Source of the DNA: Myxococcota bacterium
GTDB lineage: Bacteria > Myxococcota_A > UBA796
Reading direction: 5' to 3'
Length of the DNA stretch: 64,000 nucleotides
NCBI GenBank assembly: GCA_029251165.1
Contig: JAQXDW010000140.1
Span: 1 to 64,000 of the forward strand
In this document: positions 51,315 through 63,250 of the stretch, piece by piece
Numbering within the stretch: position 1 is the first letter of the stretch
Layout of the letters: each line of letters starts with the position of its first letter
Notes under the pieces: model-generated
The model's input: only the letters and a program-made list of their open reading frames with translations
What the model was told of the DNA's origin: nothing
The model's database searches: none
Made by a program: the position numbers and the translations under genes

Positions 51315-51743
51315 CGACCGAGGAGGGTTTTGTCGCTGTTGTCACAAAGAAACGACACATTCGCCCTCACAAAAACACAGGTTAAACGCTTTAAATAAAC
51401 AAAGCCAACCACAGTTGAAAGGATGTTGTTGTCTACTTTTAATCGAATGGAAATCATAGAATTTCAACGGGTTTCCTTACTAAACCACTTCTCCCGTATG
51501 CACACCAAGCAGCAGTGGTCATGAGGATGATGTGTTCAGATAGCACTCCTGCTGTCGGAAGCATTCACCCGAGCGACTCAGTCGGTGCGGTCATAGAAGT
51601 GACGTAATTTATCAACGTCTCTTCAAAAACTTACGTATCTGCACACAAAGCCAGGCTTGCGACCCGTCACCAAGACCGTAGCGGGCGTGGAGCCCCATAC
51701 AGAGTCTCGCACCGCCCTCAGCACAGGAGCTCCCGCTATCCGT
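51315..51743. other. AT-richer intergenic stretch, no gene seen
   Basis: About 430 bases between the rho-like promoter and the E1 stop contain no supported gene. Base composition is AT-richer than elsewhere around 51360-51480 and 51600-51640, with runs such as TTTAAATAAAC. A small plus-strand open frame starting at 51229 has Cys/Lys-rich content without a good ribosome site and is not called. The E1 gene's terminator is not obvious. Confidence 0.5.
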
Positions 51744-53942
51744 TCATCCCAGCAGGAAGCGCGGCGGGACCCAAGACCACCCGGAGGCACTGCTGGAGGC
51801 CTGCACCTCAGTCAGCTCAACCACGGCAGCCACAATATCGGCGTCGGTAAGAATGGTGGCATCTTCCAGGACAAGAGACTGCGAGATTCCTGGCACGTCC
51901 TTCTGCCCCAGCGCGCGGGTGGGGACCCCCGGCATGGCCTCGGTGACAAGCCCTTGAATGGTACGAACAAAGCCTGCGAACGCACGGTCTTCCGCAGCGA
52001 CAACCAGGCGTCCGGTGCGCTTGACGCTCGCGAGCACGGTCTCCATGTCCGGGGGAACGATGGTACGGAGATCGATGACCTCGACGTCGATGCCATCGGC
52101 GGCCAGGGTCTCGGCGGCCTTCAGGGACGTGTAGACCGCGCGACCCCAGGAGACGACGGTGACGTCATTTCCTGCGCGCCGAATGGAGGCCTTGGAGAAC
52201 GGCACCCGCAGATCTGGATCGATGTCTGGGACACCACCGCGCATGACATAGCGGCGCAGGGTGGCGATCTCTTCCTTGGACTCCGGCTCGTTGGGGAACG
52301 CCGGACCGAGGTACTGCCGGTACATCCACTTCGGCTCCAGCACAATCACCGGCCCCTTGTACTCTGCGGCAGTCATCAGGAGGCCGTAGGCATCCCAAGA
52401 GGTCGAGGGCATGAGGATGACGAGGCCGGGGATCGGAGAGAGGTAGCCGTCAAGACTCATCGAGTGGTAGACCGCGCCACCGCCGAACGGATCGACCGGG
52501 GTGCGCATGATGACCGAGAAGTTGGTCTGCCCGTTGGTGTTCCAGTAGAGGTTGCCCATGTGGACGAACCAGTGGAAGGCGTTGAGTGAGTAGTCGCCGA
52601 ACTGGATCTCAGGGAGCGCGATGAGATCCTCGTGCAGCCCCGCACCGCAGGCTGTCCCCATGATGAGGGGCTCGTTGAGCGGGGCATCGATGATGCGGTC
52701 GGGGTGACGGGCGAGCAGGCCAGCGGTGGCTTGCATGACGCCGCCAAGGCTCGCGACATCCTGGCCCCAGATCACGCCGTTCTTGTTGGCAATGATGTTG
52801 TCCAGGGCTGCCCGGATTGCACCGCCGTAGGTGATGTTGGTGTTGCGGTCGGGGGCGACAGGCTCCGTGACCTCCGGGAACGGTGCCCGAATGTGCTCCG
52901 TGACCGAGTCGATCGGCGGATGAGGCTCGGCGCGAACCTGCTCGATCTGCGCACGAACGACTTCATTGTCCGCACCCATGATCGTGCCCAGCTCATGGTG
53001 GGCAAAGAAGTCCTGCCCAGAGCCCTTGATGCGCTTGAGGATGTCCGCCTCAGTCAGCACACCGCGCTTGACCAGCTCCTGGCCAAACTTCAGCAGCGGA
53101 TCGGGCTGGCCGAGATCGAAGGCGAAATTGGCTGCGGAGCTGTGGGCATTGAGCCGGGGGAGCGTGTGGACGTGCATGAGGACCGGACGCTGCTCGTCTC
53201 GAGCGTACTTCGCAGCGGCGTAGGTCGTGCGGTAGACGTCCCAGAAGTCACTGCCGTCACAGGCGAAGTGCTTGACCCCGAAGCCCTCAGCGTACTTCTT
53301 GAAGTCCTTGATGCCCCGCCCCACGCCGGGCTCCGTCGAGATCGCGATCTCGTTGTCGGTGACCATGACGATCAGCGGCAGACTCCAGACGCTGGCGGCG
53401 TTCATGGCGTCGTGCATGTCGCCTTCAGCGGTGGTTCCGTCGCCCACGATACCGATGCAGATCGCGTCATTGACGCCCTTGACCTTGTAGCCCTTGGCAT
53501 AGCCGGCGGCCTTGCCCAGCTGCATGCCGACCGGACTCTGCACCGGGAGGATGCCGACATCAGGGATGTCGAGGTGGTAGACCATCTGCCGGCCACGGCT
53601 CATGGTGTCGGTGTCTCGTGAGAACTGCTGGCGGAGGACCATCAGCGAGAAGTCGTCCTTGCCGTTGAGCTCACACCACATCGAGCAGAGGCTGCCGGAG
53701 CGGTAGTGCGGAACGATGCCGAACCGGGAGGGATCGGTGAGCTTCGAGAGCGCCAGGGCGGTGGCGGTGCCGTGGATTTCCTCGCCGGGGCCCCAGATGG
53801 CGAACTTGACCTCTCCGCGGCTCACCAGACGCACGATGTGCTCTTCGAGGGTACGAGACCGAGCACCAACCCGATAGGCGAGCGTGAGCTCAGCGGGGGT
53901 CAGCTCAGGGGCAGTCAAATGGTTCTCATCGGGCTGACTCAT
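51744..53942 (-). CDS. Fused alpha-beta E1 subunit of 2-oxoacid dehydrogenase
   Basis: The protein has 732 residues from ATG 53942. The N-terminal half is an E1-alpha: GIVGDGTTAEGDMHDAMNAASVW with the GDG-N thiamine diphosphate motif, and DNEIAISTEPGVGRGI. The C-terminal half is an E1-beta: VIWGQDVASLGGV, then APLNEPLIMGTACGAGLH, PEIQFGDYSLNAFHWFVH, LEPKWMYRQYLG and the transketolase C-terminal domain (GRAVYTSLKAAETLA). Such fused E1s act on pyruvate or branched-chain 2-oxoacids and pass the acyl group to a lipoyl E2. No E2 or E3 gene is in the window. Substrate is not certain. Confidence 0.9.
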   Translation of the reverse strand: MSQPDENHLTAPELTPAELTLAYRVGARSRTLEEHIVRLVSRGEVKFAIWGPGEEIHGTATALALSKLTDPSRFGIVPHYRSGSLCSMWCELNGKDDFSLMVLRQQFSRDTDTMSRGRQMVYHLDIPDVGILPVQSPVGMQLGKAAGYAKGYKVKGVNDAICIGIVGDGTTAEGDMHDAMNAASVWSLPLIVMVTDNEIAISTEPGVGRGIKDFKKYAEGFGVKHFACDGSDFWDVYRTTYAAAKYARDEQRPVLMHVHTLPRLNAHSSAANFAFDLGQPDPLLKFGQELVKRGVLTEADILKRIKGSGQDFFAHHELGTIMGADNEVVRAQIEQVRAEPHPPIDSVTEHIRAPFPEVTEPVAPDRNTNITYGGAIRAALDNIIANKNGVIWGQDVASLGGVMQATAGLLARHPDRIIDAPLNEPLIMGTACGAGLHEDLIALPEIQFGDYSLNAFHWFVHMGNLYWNTNGQTNFSVIMRTPVDPFGGGAVYHSMSLDGYLSPIPGLVILMPSTSWDAYGLLMTAAEYKGPVIVLEPKWMYRQYLGPAFPNEPESKEEIATLRRYVMRGGVPDIDPDLRVPFSKASIRRAGNDVTVVSWGRAVYTSLKAAETLAADGIDVEVIDLRTIVPPDMETVLASVKRTGRLVVAAEDRAFAGFVRTIQGLVTEAMPGVPTRALGQKDVPGISQSLVLEDATILTDADIVAAVVELTEVQASSSASGWSWVPPRFLLG

Positions 53943-54031
53943 GGACGCACTTCCCCAGCAGGTTGATTTGCCTCCCTGTAACACCTCCACGCTCAGCACG
54001 ACCGAGACCGCGCGTGGTAATCCATGGGTGG

Positions 54032-54469
54032 ATGTCTACCCGTCTACCAAGTCTGATCTTTGCCGCTGTCATCTTCGCCCTCGCAGGCTGGATGGGTGGA
54101 GCAATCATCACCGCGAAGGGCGGGCTGGCCGGCCTCTCCGGGACAATGATGTCCATCGAGTCGCTGCGCGCCGGGCTCCTGGCAGCAGCACTCGGCGCGG
54201 GGCTCGGCGCGCCGATGCTGTGGATCCGACAGCGCCCTGTGGCGATCATTGCCTGGGTCGCGGTGAGCGGTGCGACAGCGGCCCTCGCGGTCTGGCTGTA
54301 CTACGCCATCTGGCCTCCCCAGTGGGAAGCACCGGCCTACAAGATCGCCGGCATGGTGCTCAAGGGGTACTGGAAGCACCTCATCCCGCTCGCCATCGCC
54401 AGCGGCGTCCTGATCGGCAGCTTGATCACGGCCCCTGAGCAGCCCCCCGAGGAGTCTCCCATCGGTTAG
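54032..54469 (+). CDS. Small integral membrane protein
   Basis: The protein has 145 residues from ATG 54032 (upstream frame lacks coding features). It has about four hydrophobic helices (LIFAAVIFALAGWMGGAII, LRAGLLAAALGAGLGAPM, VAIIAWVAVSGATAALAVWLYYAIW, LIPLAIASGVLIGSLI) and a short acidic end. No motif recognised. It is divergent from the E1 gene and 25 bases ahead of gpmI, so it may share transcription with gpmI. Confidence 0.7.
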   Translation: MSTRLPSLIFAAVIFALAGWMGGAIITAKGGLAGLSGTMMSIESLRAGLLAAALGAGLGAPMLWIRQRPVAIIAWVAVSGATAALAVWLYYAIWPPQWEAPAYKIAGMVLKGYWKHLIPLAIASGVLIGSLITAPEQPPEESPIG

Positions 54470-54494
54470 GTCGCTCTCCTCAAGGGGAGTCTGT

Positions 54495-56066
<1,572 letters not shown>

Positions 56067-56078
<12 letters not shown>

Positions 56079-56148
56079 GACTCCCAGAAGCGCTGAGACT
56101 CCCAGAAGCACTGAGACTCCCAGAAGCACTGAGGCTCCCAGAAGCGCA
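56067..56148. repeat. 18-bp tandem repeat at the gpmI stop
   Basis: Units of cagaagcgctgagactcc start inside the last codons of gpmI and follow one another four times, plus a fifth partial copy, with one to two changes per unit. The TGA of gpmI lies in the first unit. Function is unknown; the array ends at the terminator hairpin. Confidence 0.85.
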
Positions 56149-56172
56149 GAGACCGGGCCTATGCCCGGTCTC
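56149..56172. terminator. 10-bp hairpin terminator between gpmI and the HYDIN/VWA gene
   Basis: GAGACCGGGC (56149-56158) pairs with GCCCGGTCTC (56163-56172) around loop CTAT. The U-tract is weak (AAAGGTTT). It lies in a convergent gap, so it probably stops both genes. Confidence 0.7.
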
Positions 56173-56255
56173 AAAGGTTTCACTCTGGTCAGCCCTACAC
56201 TGCACCCTGTCGCGTCAGTGCGTCCAGATGGCGCGGGGTGAGCCCGTGTCAGGCC

Positions 56256-57821
56256 TCAGTCGCAGGTGGCGGGAGCGGCGTAGGTGACCGTGACCGAGTC
56301 TCCCTCTTCGGGGGCGTTGGTCTCGAAGATGACCGAGTTGCTGGCCTCGTCGTAGTACCAGCCGTTGCTGCGCTCGGTGCCGTTGACCTCAACCACCACC
56401 GTCTCCTCAATGGCCTCGTTGTCCAGCGCGTAGGTGTTCTGGATGACGGAGGCCTCAGCGAGCAGCTCGAGGTTGCTGGAGGAGGCCCAGTCGCTGCAGA
56501 TCGAGAGGAAGACACCTGCGGTGTAGTTGGTGGCCTCATAGTAGCCGGTGCCAGGATCTGCACTCTGACTGCCTGACCAGCAGCCGCCCGGGACATCACC
56601 GGCAATGGAGGAGATGCGCACATTGGCGGCGTCTCCCTTCTTGGCGATGATGGCGTTGACGTAGGAGCTCCAGGAGCTGGAGGACTGCTCAGGCTCGTCA
56701 GAGACGAGGATGATGTGCAGCATGGCGTTGCTGCGCAGGAAGCCTGCGTTGCACTCTCCGCTGTCGGTCTTGTCGACGGCCCACTGAGCCGGGGTCAGCA
56801 GCTTCTCGGTGTAGCCAGACTTGGTGGGGCTGTTGACGGCCTGCTGGAAGGTCGAGGTGTAGCCCGGGGTGGAGGAGGTGAGGATTCCAGTCTGGTTGCA
56901 GCCGTTCGCGTCGCTGATGACCATCACCTGCCAGTCGTTGGAGTAGTTCGACAGCTCGGTGATGAAGGTCGAGAAGTTGTTGGCCAGCGCAGACTGGTTG
57001 TCATCCATCGAGCAGGACTTGTCGATGGCGAAGATGATGTCAGAGGGAGAGTTGGCTGGATGCTCCCAGTAGTCTTCGTACTCGGCGGCGTACTTACCCT
57101 CACCGGTCTGGGTCGCAGTCCGAGTGCCCAGCGGCTCGTTGGAGGTCACGCTCAGCTCTGCATCAACCTCACCCTCAAGCTCGGGGTAGAACTCCATGAA
57201 GACCGACTCGGACTCACCAGGAGCGAGGGTCAGCGGGAGGGTGATGGTGTTGGTCATCAAGAATTCCCCCCCCGTGTGAGCGATGGACTCGATGACCAGA
57301 TCGTCCGTACCGACGTTGCTCAGGGTGACCCAGTTGTCTTTGCTGCAGCCGACGTAGGTGTTGCCAAAGTCCAGAGGGTTCGGAGAGATGTCCAGCTCGG
57401 GAATGGCCCCCTCGCCGGTGAGGGTCACGGGAACCTTGGGCTGGACCTCGTCGTTCGAGCTGACGATGGCCTGTGCTGACTGAACATTGGCGCCGACGGG
57501 CTCAAAGACAACATCGATCTCTTTCGAGGTGCCAGTGGGCAGGACAAAGGTGGGCTCATCGGTGAGGATGGTGTAGCTGCCCTCGGCCTGTCCGGAGATC
57601 TCGATCCCAGAGACCTCCAGGTCGGTGTTGCCGATGCTCTTGACCAGGAACGTCTGAACGACCGCTTCATCAGAATCAGAGACAACACCAAAGCTCAGGG
57701 TCATGGGCGTGACCTCAATCATCGCACCATCTCCAGCACCCGAGCCGCTGGTTTCATGGAAACCCTGATCGTTGGAGCAACCAATGAGCAAGGCAGTAAC
57801 GAGGGCGAGTGATCGGGTCAT
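56256..57821 (-). CDS. Lipoprotein with HYDIN/ASPM-like repeats and a von Willebrand A domain
   Basis: The protein has 521 residues from ATG 57821. A lipobox is clear (ALLIGC, Cys15). Two beta-sandwich modules of the choice-of-anchor-D/HYDIN type follow (for example LSFGVVSDSDEAVVQTFLVKS and LDFGNTYVGCSKDNWVTLSN, with their FG-xxxxG patterns). A vWA domain with MIDAS DKSCSMDDN lies at about 255-410, and a final beta module after the Cys pair. This combination is common in Myxococcota surface lipoproteins. It may hold partners at the outer membrane. It is convergent with gpmI. Confidence 0.85.
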   Translation of the reverse strand: MTRSLALVTALLIGCSNDQGFHETSGSGAGDGAMIEVTPMTLSFGVVSDSDEAVVQTFLVKSIGNTDLEVSGIEISGQAEGSYTILTDEPTFVLPTGTSKEIDVVFEPVGANVQSAQAIVSSNDEVQPKVPVTLTGEGAIPELDISPNPLDFGNTYVGCSKDNWVTLSNVGTDDLVIESIAHTGGEFLMTNTITLPLTLAPGESESVFMEFYPELEGEVDAELSVTSNEPLGTRTATQTGEGKYAAEYEDYWEHPANSPSDIIFAIDKSCSMDDNQSALANNFSTFITELSNYSNDWQVMVISDANGCNQTGILTSSTPGYTSTFQQAVNSPTKSGYTEKLLTPAQWAVDKTDSGECNAGFLRSNAMLHIILVSDEPEQSSSSWSSYVNAIIAKKGDAANVRISSIAGDVPGGCWSGSQSADPGTGYYEATNYTAGVFLSICSDWASSSNLELLAEASVIQNTYALDNEAIEETVVVEVNGTERSNGWYYDEASNSVIFETNAPEEGDSVTVTYAAPATCD

Positions 57822-57982
57822 TTCAGACTCCAGAGATGAGATGATGGGGCTTTTAAAAAGCAAGAGTCATACCAGGAGCATGCTTGGATGCAGTGGCTCG
57901 GCGTTGCTCCGATTTTACCAGAATTCAAACGCACAGTCAGGGAAAAATAGCGAGTTCAACCCGACACGATTGCCCAAGCCCC

Positions 57983-58010
57983 AAAAAAAAACGGGACATC
58001 ACAGTCCCGC
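57983..58010 (-). terminator. Intrinsic terminator after mdh
   Basis: On the minus strand CGGGAC (58009-58004) pairs with GTCCCG (57997-57992) across TGTGAT, followed by nine U (57991-57983). It is 85 bases past the mdh stop and ends the oxidase-malate dehydrogenase transcript. Confidence 0.92.
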
Positions 58011-58033
58011 TTTCGATGATGACCCAACAAGCC

Positions 58034-58049
58034 GGGACAAGCATGTCCC
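58034..58049. promoter_or_regulatory. Second GGGACA dyad near the mdh terminator
   Basis: GGGACA (58034-58039) and TGTCCC (58044-58049) surround AGCA, and another GGGACAT begins at 58054. The same pentamer as in the terminator is repeated, so this could be a backup hairpin of the mdh 3' region. Confidence 0.4.
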
Positions 58050-58093
58050 GATCGGGACATGGATGCCGCACTGCTGTCAGCTGAACTGCATGC

Positions 58094-59074
58094 TCAGCTC
58101 AGGAGGTCCTGGACGGCCTCACGCTCACCCGCGAGCTCGTCGATGGTCGCCTGAATCTTCGCGCGCGCGAAGTCACTGTGCTCGATGCCTTCGACGACGC
58201 TGTACTGGCCATCCGTGACAGTGACCGGGAAGCTGAAGATGAGGCCTTCGGGCACGCCATACCAGCCCTTTGAGGGGATCGCCATGCTGGTCCACTCCCC
58301 TGCAGCGGTGCCGTGGTACCAGGTCGCCATGTGATCGATGGCTGCAGAGGCTGCAGAGGCCGCCGACGACTTGCCGCGCGCGTTGATGATCGCCTTGCCG
58401 CGCTTGGAGACGGTGGAGAGGAAAGTGTCCTTGAGCCAGTCAGCGCCGATCAGCTCTGTGACCGGGGTGCCGTCGCACTCCGCGTGGAAGTAGTCGGCGA
58501 ACATCGAGGGTCCGTGGTTGCCCCAGATACCCATCTTGCCGATGCTGCCCGCAGTCTTGCCGAGCTTGCCGGCAAGCTGTGAGATGGCGCGGTTCTGATC
58601 GAGGCGGGTCATCGCAGTGAAGCGCTCAGCCGGAACGTCCGGAGCCGACTTCATGGCGATGTAGGCGTTGGTGTTGCAGGGATTTCCGACCACGACAGCC
58701 CGCACATCGTCGGCAGCGTTGTCGTTGATGGCGCGACCCTGGCCGGTGAAAATCGGACCGTTGGTGCGAACCAGATCGCTGCGAAGCATGCCTGGACCAC
58801 GGGGCTTGGAGCCCACGAGGAACACCTGGTTGGCACCAGAGAACGCAACGCCGGCATCGTCAGAGATGTCGATGCTGTGCAGCAGCGGGAAGGCTGCATC
58901 GTTGAGCTCCATCACGACACCCTCAAGCGCACCCATTGCCGGCGTGATCTCAAGCAGGCGCAAGCGCACCGGCTGGTCCTTGCCGAAGCAGTCACCTGAA
59001 GCGATACGGAAGAGGAGGGCGTAGCCGATGTTGCCAGCGGCGCCGGTGACGGAAACGGTAATGGGTGCTTTCAT
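58094..59074 (-). CDS. mdh: Malate dehydrogenase
   Basis: The protein has 326 residues. The Rossmann start VTGAAGNIGYALLFRIA (9-25) binds NAD. GSKPRGPGMLRSDL carries the active-site Arg, the NPCNTNA segment is typical, and IWGNHGPSMFAD contains catalytic His187. It belongs to the type-2 (eukaryote-like, about 325 residues) family. It oxidises malate to oxaloacetate in the TCA cycle. It lies at the end of the cytochrome oxidase series. Confidence 0.96.
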   Translation of the reverse strand: MKAPITVSVTGAAGNIGYALLFRIASGDCFGKDQPVRLRLLEITPAMGALEGVVMELNDAAFPLLHSIDISDDAGVAFSGANQVFLVGSKPRGPGMLRSDLVRTNGPIFTGQGRAINDNAADDVRAVVVGNPCNTNAYIAMKSAPDVPAERFTAMTRLDQNRAISQLAGKLGKTAGSIGKMGIWGNHGPSMFADYFHAECDGTPVTELIGADWLKDTFLSTVSKRGKAIINARGKSSAASAASAAIDHMATWYHGTAAGEWTSMAIPSKGWYGVPEGLIFSFPVTVTDGQYSVVEGIEHSDFARAKIQATIDELAGEREAVQDLLS

Positions 59075-59123
59075 TGAGTTCTCTCAGAGGGATAGCAGGA
59101 ACGCCCCCGCAAATGCAGAGGCG

Positions 59124-59357
59124 CTACAGGAAGGTCCTTAATTCATCGGGATCGTTGGTCAGATCGAAGAGTGACTTACAGACCCGACAGCGAAATCGAA
59201 TGCAGATGGGTGCAGCGGAGACCCCCATCAGGGTCACCCAGAAGGTTCCCCAGGCCGTGTACTCCGGCTCTGGGGAGACCATCAGGTGGTGCCGAGTGTG
59301 GCCGCAGGCACAGTAGGGAAGATCATCATCCTCGCTGGTCTCTGGCGGCTCACTCAT
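59124..59357 (-). CDS. Small zinc-finger-like protein
   Basis: The protein has 77 residues. It has CACGHTRHH (Cys17/Cys19) near the N-terminus and CRVC near residue 57 (CRVCKSLFDL) around a hydrophobic middle (WVTLMGVSAAPICI). The Cys/His pattern may bind zinc. It lies between coxD and mdh in the same direction, 15 bases after coxD. Function unknown. Confidence 0.6.
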   Translation of the reverse strand: MSEPPETSEDDDLPYCACGHTRHHLMVSPEPEYTAWGTFWVTLMGVSAAPICIRFRCRVCKSLFDLTNDPDELRTFL

Positions 59358-59372
59358 CTCGACTCCTCTCGA

Positions 59373-59726
59373 CTACTGCGCCTCAGCCGACTCAGCGCGC
59401 AGCTCGTGGACGTTCTGAATCTTCAGGATGTCACCACGACTGGTGAGGTCGATGAAGGTGAACAAGAAGAACGATCCGCCGAACCAGAACGCGGCCAGGA
59501 AGACGAAGATGTTGAACTTGGTGTCGTACTTCAGGTGCATGAACCATGCGCCGACCAGCGTTGCCTTGACCGTCGCGATGGACATCGCGAGGAGCAGCGC
59601 AGGAAGGGTCGGTAGACCAAGATAAGAGACCCCAACCGTAACAACCGTCAAGACAAGCAGGATGCCATAGATCGCGAAGTAGGTGGGCAGCGGGGTGATG
59701 TGGTGGGCGTGGGAGTCAGCAGACAC
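59373..59726 (-). CDS. coxD: Cytochrome c oxidase subunit IV (small, CoxD/prokaryotic IV)
   Basis: The protein has 117 residues with three hydrophobic helices (ILLVLTVVTVGVSYLGL; LLLAMSIATVKATLVGAWFMHL; FVFLAAFWFGGSFFLFTF) and the WFMHL segment of the small subunit IV family. It starts 7 bases after the coxC stop. It stabilises the oxidase. Confidence 0.92.
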   Translation of the reverse strand: MSADSHAHHITPLPTYFAIYGILLVLTVVTVGVSYLGLPTLPALLLAMSIATVKATLVGAWFMHLKYDTKFNIFVFLAAFWFGGSFFLFTFIDLTSRGDILKIQNVHELRAESAEAQ

Positions 59727-59733
59727 GATACCC

Positions 59734-60459
59734 TCACTTGGCCAGGTAGAGGAGCGGGAACAGGAAGATCCAGATCAGGTCGACGAGGTGCCAGTAGAGG
59801 CCGATGTTCTCAACTGCAGAGTAGTTCTCTGCGTTGAACTCACCGCGACGTGCTCGGAAGTACAAGTAAAGGATGACGCCGACGCCGATGAGCACATGGA
59901 GCCCATGAACACCTGTCATCATGAAGTAGATGCTGAAGAACAGCTGCGGGGCCTGGTCGACGACCAGTGAGCCGCTCTCATTAAAGGCACCAATGACGCG
60001 CCCAGTGGAGTCACGTCCAAGCTCCCAGCCCGCGTAGGTGAAGCTGCGACCAGGCAGCAGCCCCTCATGGATCTTGTGGCTGTACTCAATGAACTTGATG
60101 ATGAGGAAGCCACAGGCAAAGGCAGTGGTGAGCAGCAGGTGCATCTTGAGCTTGCCGCGCTCCTCTGTCTGTGCCGCCCGAACCGCCAGCGCCATGGTGA
60201 GGCTGGAGGTCAGCAGGACGATGGTGTTCAGCGCCCCCATCGGGATGTCCAGAAGCGAGCGCTCCTGGACGGCGGTGAAGGTGTCACCGTAGAGATAGCG
60301 GATGGCGGCATACGCCATGAACAGGCCACCGAAGAAGAGGAGCTCCTGGACCAGGAAGAGCCACATCCCCATCTTGTTGGCAGCGTTCTGCTGCTCCATC
60401 GAGTGGAAGTGATGGGCGAGGTAGTGCGGGTGGTCCCCGTGCTCAGCGTGAGCGCTCAT
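59734..60459 (-). CDS. coxC: Cytochrome c oxidase subunit III
   Basis: The protein has 241 residues from ATG 60459 (AGAGG six bases upstream), which I prefer to an upstream in-frame ATG at 60513. It contains hydrophobic helices for a subunit III (WLFLVQELLFFGGLFMAY; NTIVLLTSSLTMALAV; LLLTTAFACGFLIIKFIEY; FSIYFMMTGVHGLHVLIGVGVILYLYF) with the TMTGxHxLH-type end, and NIGLYWHLVDLIWIFLFPLLYL. It is in the coxB-coxA-coxC-coxD order. Confidence 0.95.
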   Translation of the reverse strand: MSAHAEHGDHPHYLAHHFHSMEQQNAANKMGMWLFLVQELLFFGGLFMAYAAIRYLYGDTFTAVQERSLLDIPMGALNTIVLLTSSLTMALAVRAAQTEERGKLKMHLLLTTAFACGFLIIKFIEYSHKIHEGLLPGRSFTYAGWELGRDSTGRVIGAFNESGSLVVDQAPQLFFSIYFMMTGVHGLHVLIGVGVILYLYFRARRGEFNAENYSAVENIGLYWHLVDLIWIFLFPLLYLAK

Positions 60460-60536
60460 TTCAGACCTCTGGGCCGCTGTTGCGGCGGAGTATTCGGAGA
60501 AGGATGATTCCAAGCTGCCAGGAGGGCAGTATGGAA

Positions 60537-62177
<1,641 letters not shown>

Positions 62178-62191
62178 GTCAGCTCCTCAGT

Positions 62192-63250
62192 TCACTTGAG
62201 AGACTTGATGTATTCGATGATTGCAGTGATCTGCTCGGTGTCGAGCTGACCCTGAAACGTCGGCATCTGGTTTGCATAGCCGGCAACGATCTTCTGACCG
62301 GGCACCAGGATGGACTCACTGATGTACGAGTCATCCACGATGACGGTGCTGCCGTCTGAGAGGTTCTCGCTTCTACCGTAGAGCCCCTGGAAGCTCGGAC
62401 CGACCATCTTGGAGCCATCGATGCTGTGGCAGCCAGCACAGGCTTTCTTCTTGAAGAGGTACTCGCCGTGCTCAACAGCCGTGAGCGCGGTGGGGTCGAA
62501 GGAGACCTTTGCCGCTGCCCAGGTGTCGAACTGCTCCTGAGGCATGACCTGCACTCGGCTGTACATCCGAGAGTGGTCGGTTCCGCAGTACTCGGTACAG
62601 AACACCTGGTGCTCTCCCTCGCCGAGGCCGCTGACCATCTCGCCGACATCGTTGGGGCCGCGCCCCTCGTTCGGACGGGCGCCGAAGATCTCATCGACCT
62701 GGAACCAGATGACCGAGTAGCGACCCGGAACAACATCCTTCTTGATCCGGAAGTCCGGCACGAAGAAGGAGTGAATGACGTCCTTGGAGGTCATGGTCAG
62801 CCGAACCGGCTGCCCCTGAGGAACGACGAGTACCTTCTCACCGGTGATGCCCAGCGAGGGGTAGTCGAAGCTCCAGCTCCACTTCTGGGCCGTGACCCTG
62901 ACCTCCATGGCATCTGCCGGAGGGACAGACTGCTTCATGTAGGCGTTGAAGCCGAGGGCAAACATCGCCACCAGCAGAAAGCTGGGAAAGACGCTCCAGA
63001 CCAACTCAATGGTGTGGTTGCCCTTGATGTCGATGGTGCGATCTTCATCACTCTTGTAGCGATAGCGAATGGCGAGGTAGATCATCCCCCCCATCAGCGC
63101 CAGGAAGAAGATGACGTCGAGCCAGTAGATAAAGTAGAAGGCGTTGTCGACGTCCGCTGCGAACGTCGACGCCTGAGGCGGCATCCAGAAGGTGCCTTCC
63201 TCGCCGGCGTTTGCCGTCGAGGAGAGCAGCCACGAGGTCAGAGCTGTCAT
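62192..63250 (-). CDS. coxB: Cytochrome c oxidase subunit II with fused cytochrome c
   Basis: The protein has 352 residues. Two N-terminal hydrophobic helices lead to the CuA domain (FCTEYCGTDHSRMY with Cys, Cys, His, Met) and a C-terminal cytochrome c domain with CAGCH and a later Met. The fused heme domain (caa3 style) takes electrons directly from cytochrome or other donors. It overlaps the SCO gene (ATGA at 63247). Confidence 0.97.
   Translation of the reverse strand: MTALTSWLLSSTANAGEEGTFWMPPQASTFAADVDNAFYFIYWLDVIFFLALMGGMIYLAIRYRYKSDEDRTIDIKGNHTIELVWSVFPSFLLVAMFALGFNAYMKQSVPPADAMEVRVTAQKWSWSFDYPSLGITGEKVLVVPQGQPVRLTMTSKDVIHSFFVPDFRIKKDVVPGRYSVIWFQVDEIFGARPNEGRGPNDVGEMVSGLGEGEHQVFCTEYCGTDHSRMYSRVQVMPQEQFDTWAAAKVSFDPTALTAVEHGEYLFKKKACAGCHSIDGSKMVGPSFQGLYGRSENLSDGSTVIVDDSYISESILVPGQKIVAGYANQMPTFQGQLDTEQITAIIEYIKSLK

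Noticed and set aside
51229..51459. 76-codon plus-strand open frame
   Set aside because: Cys/Lys-rich, no ribosome site, and it lies across the promoter and leader of the Rho-like gene.
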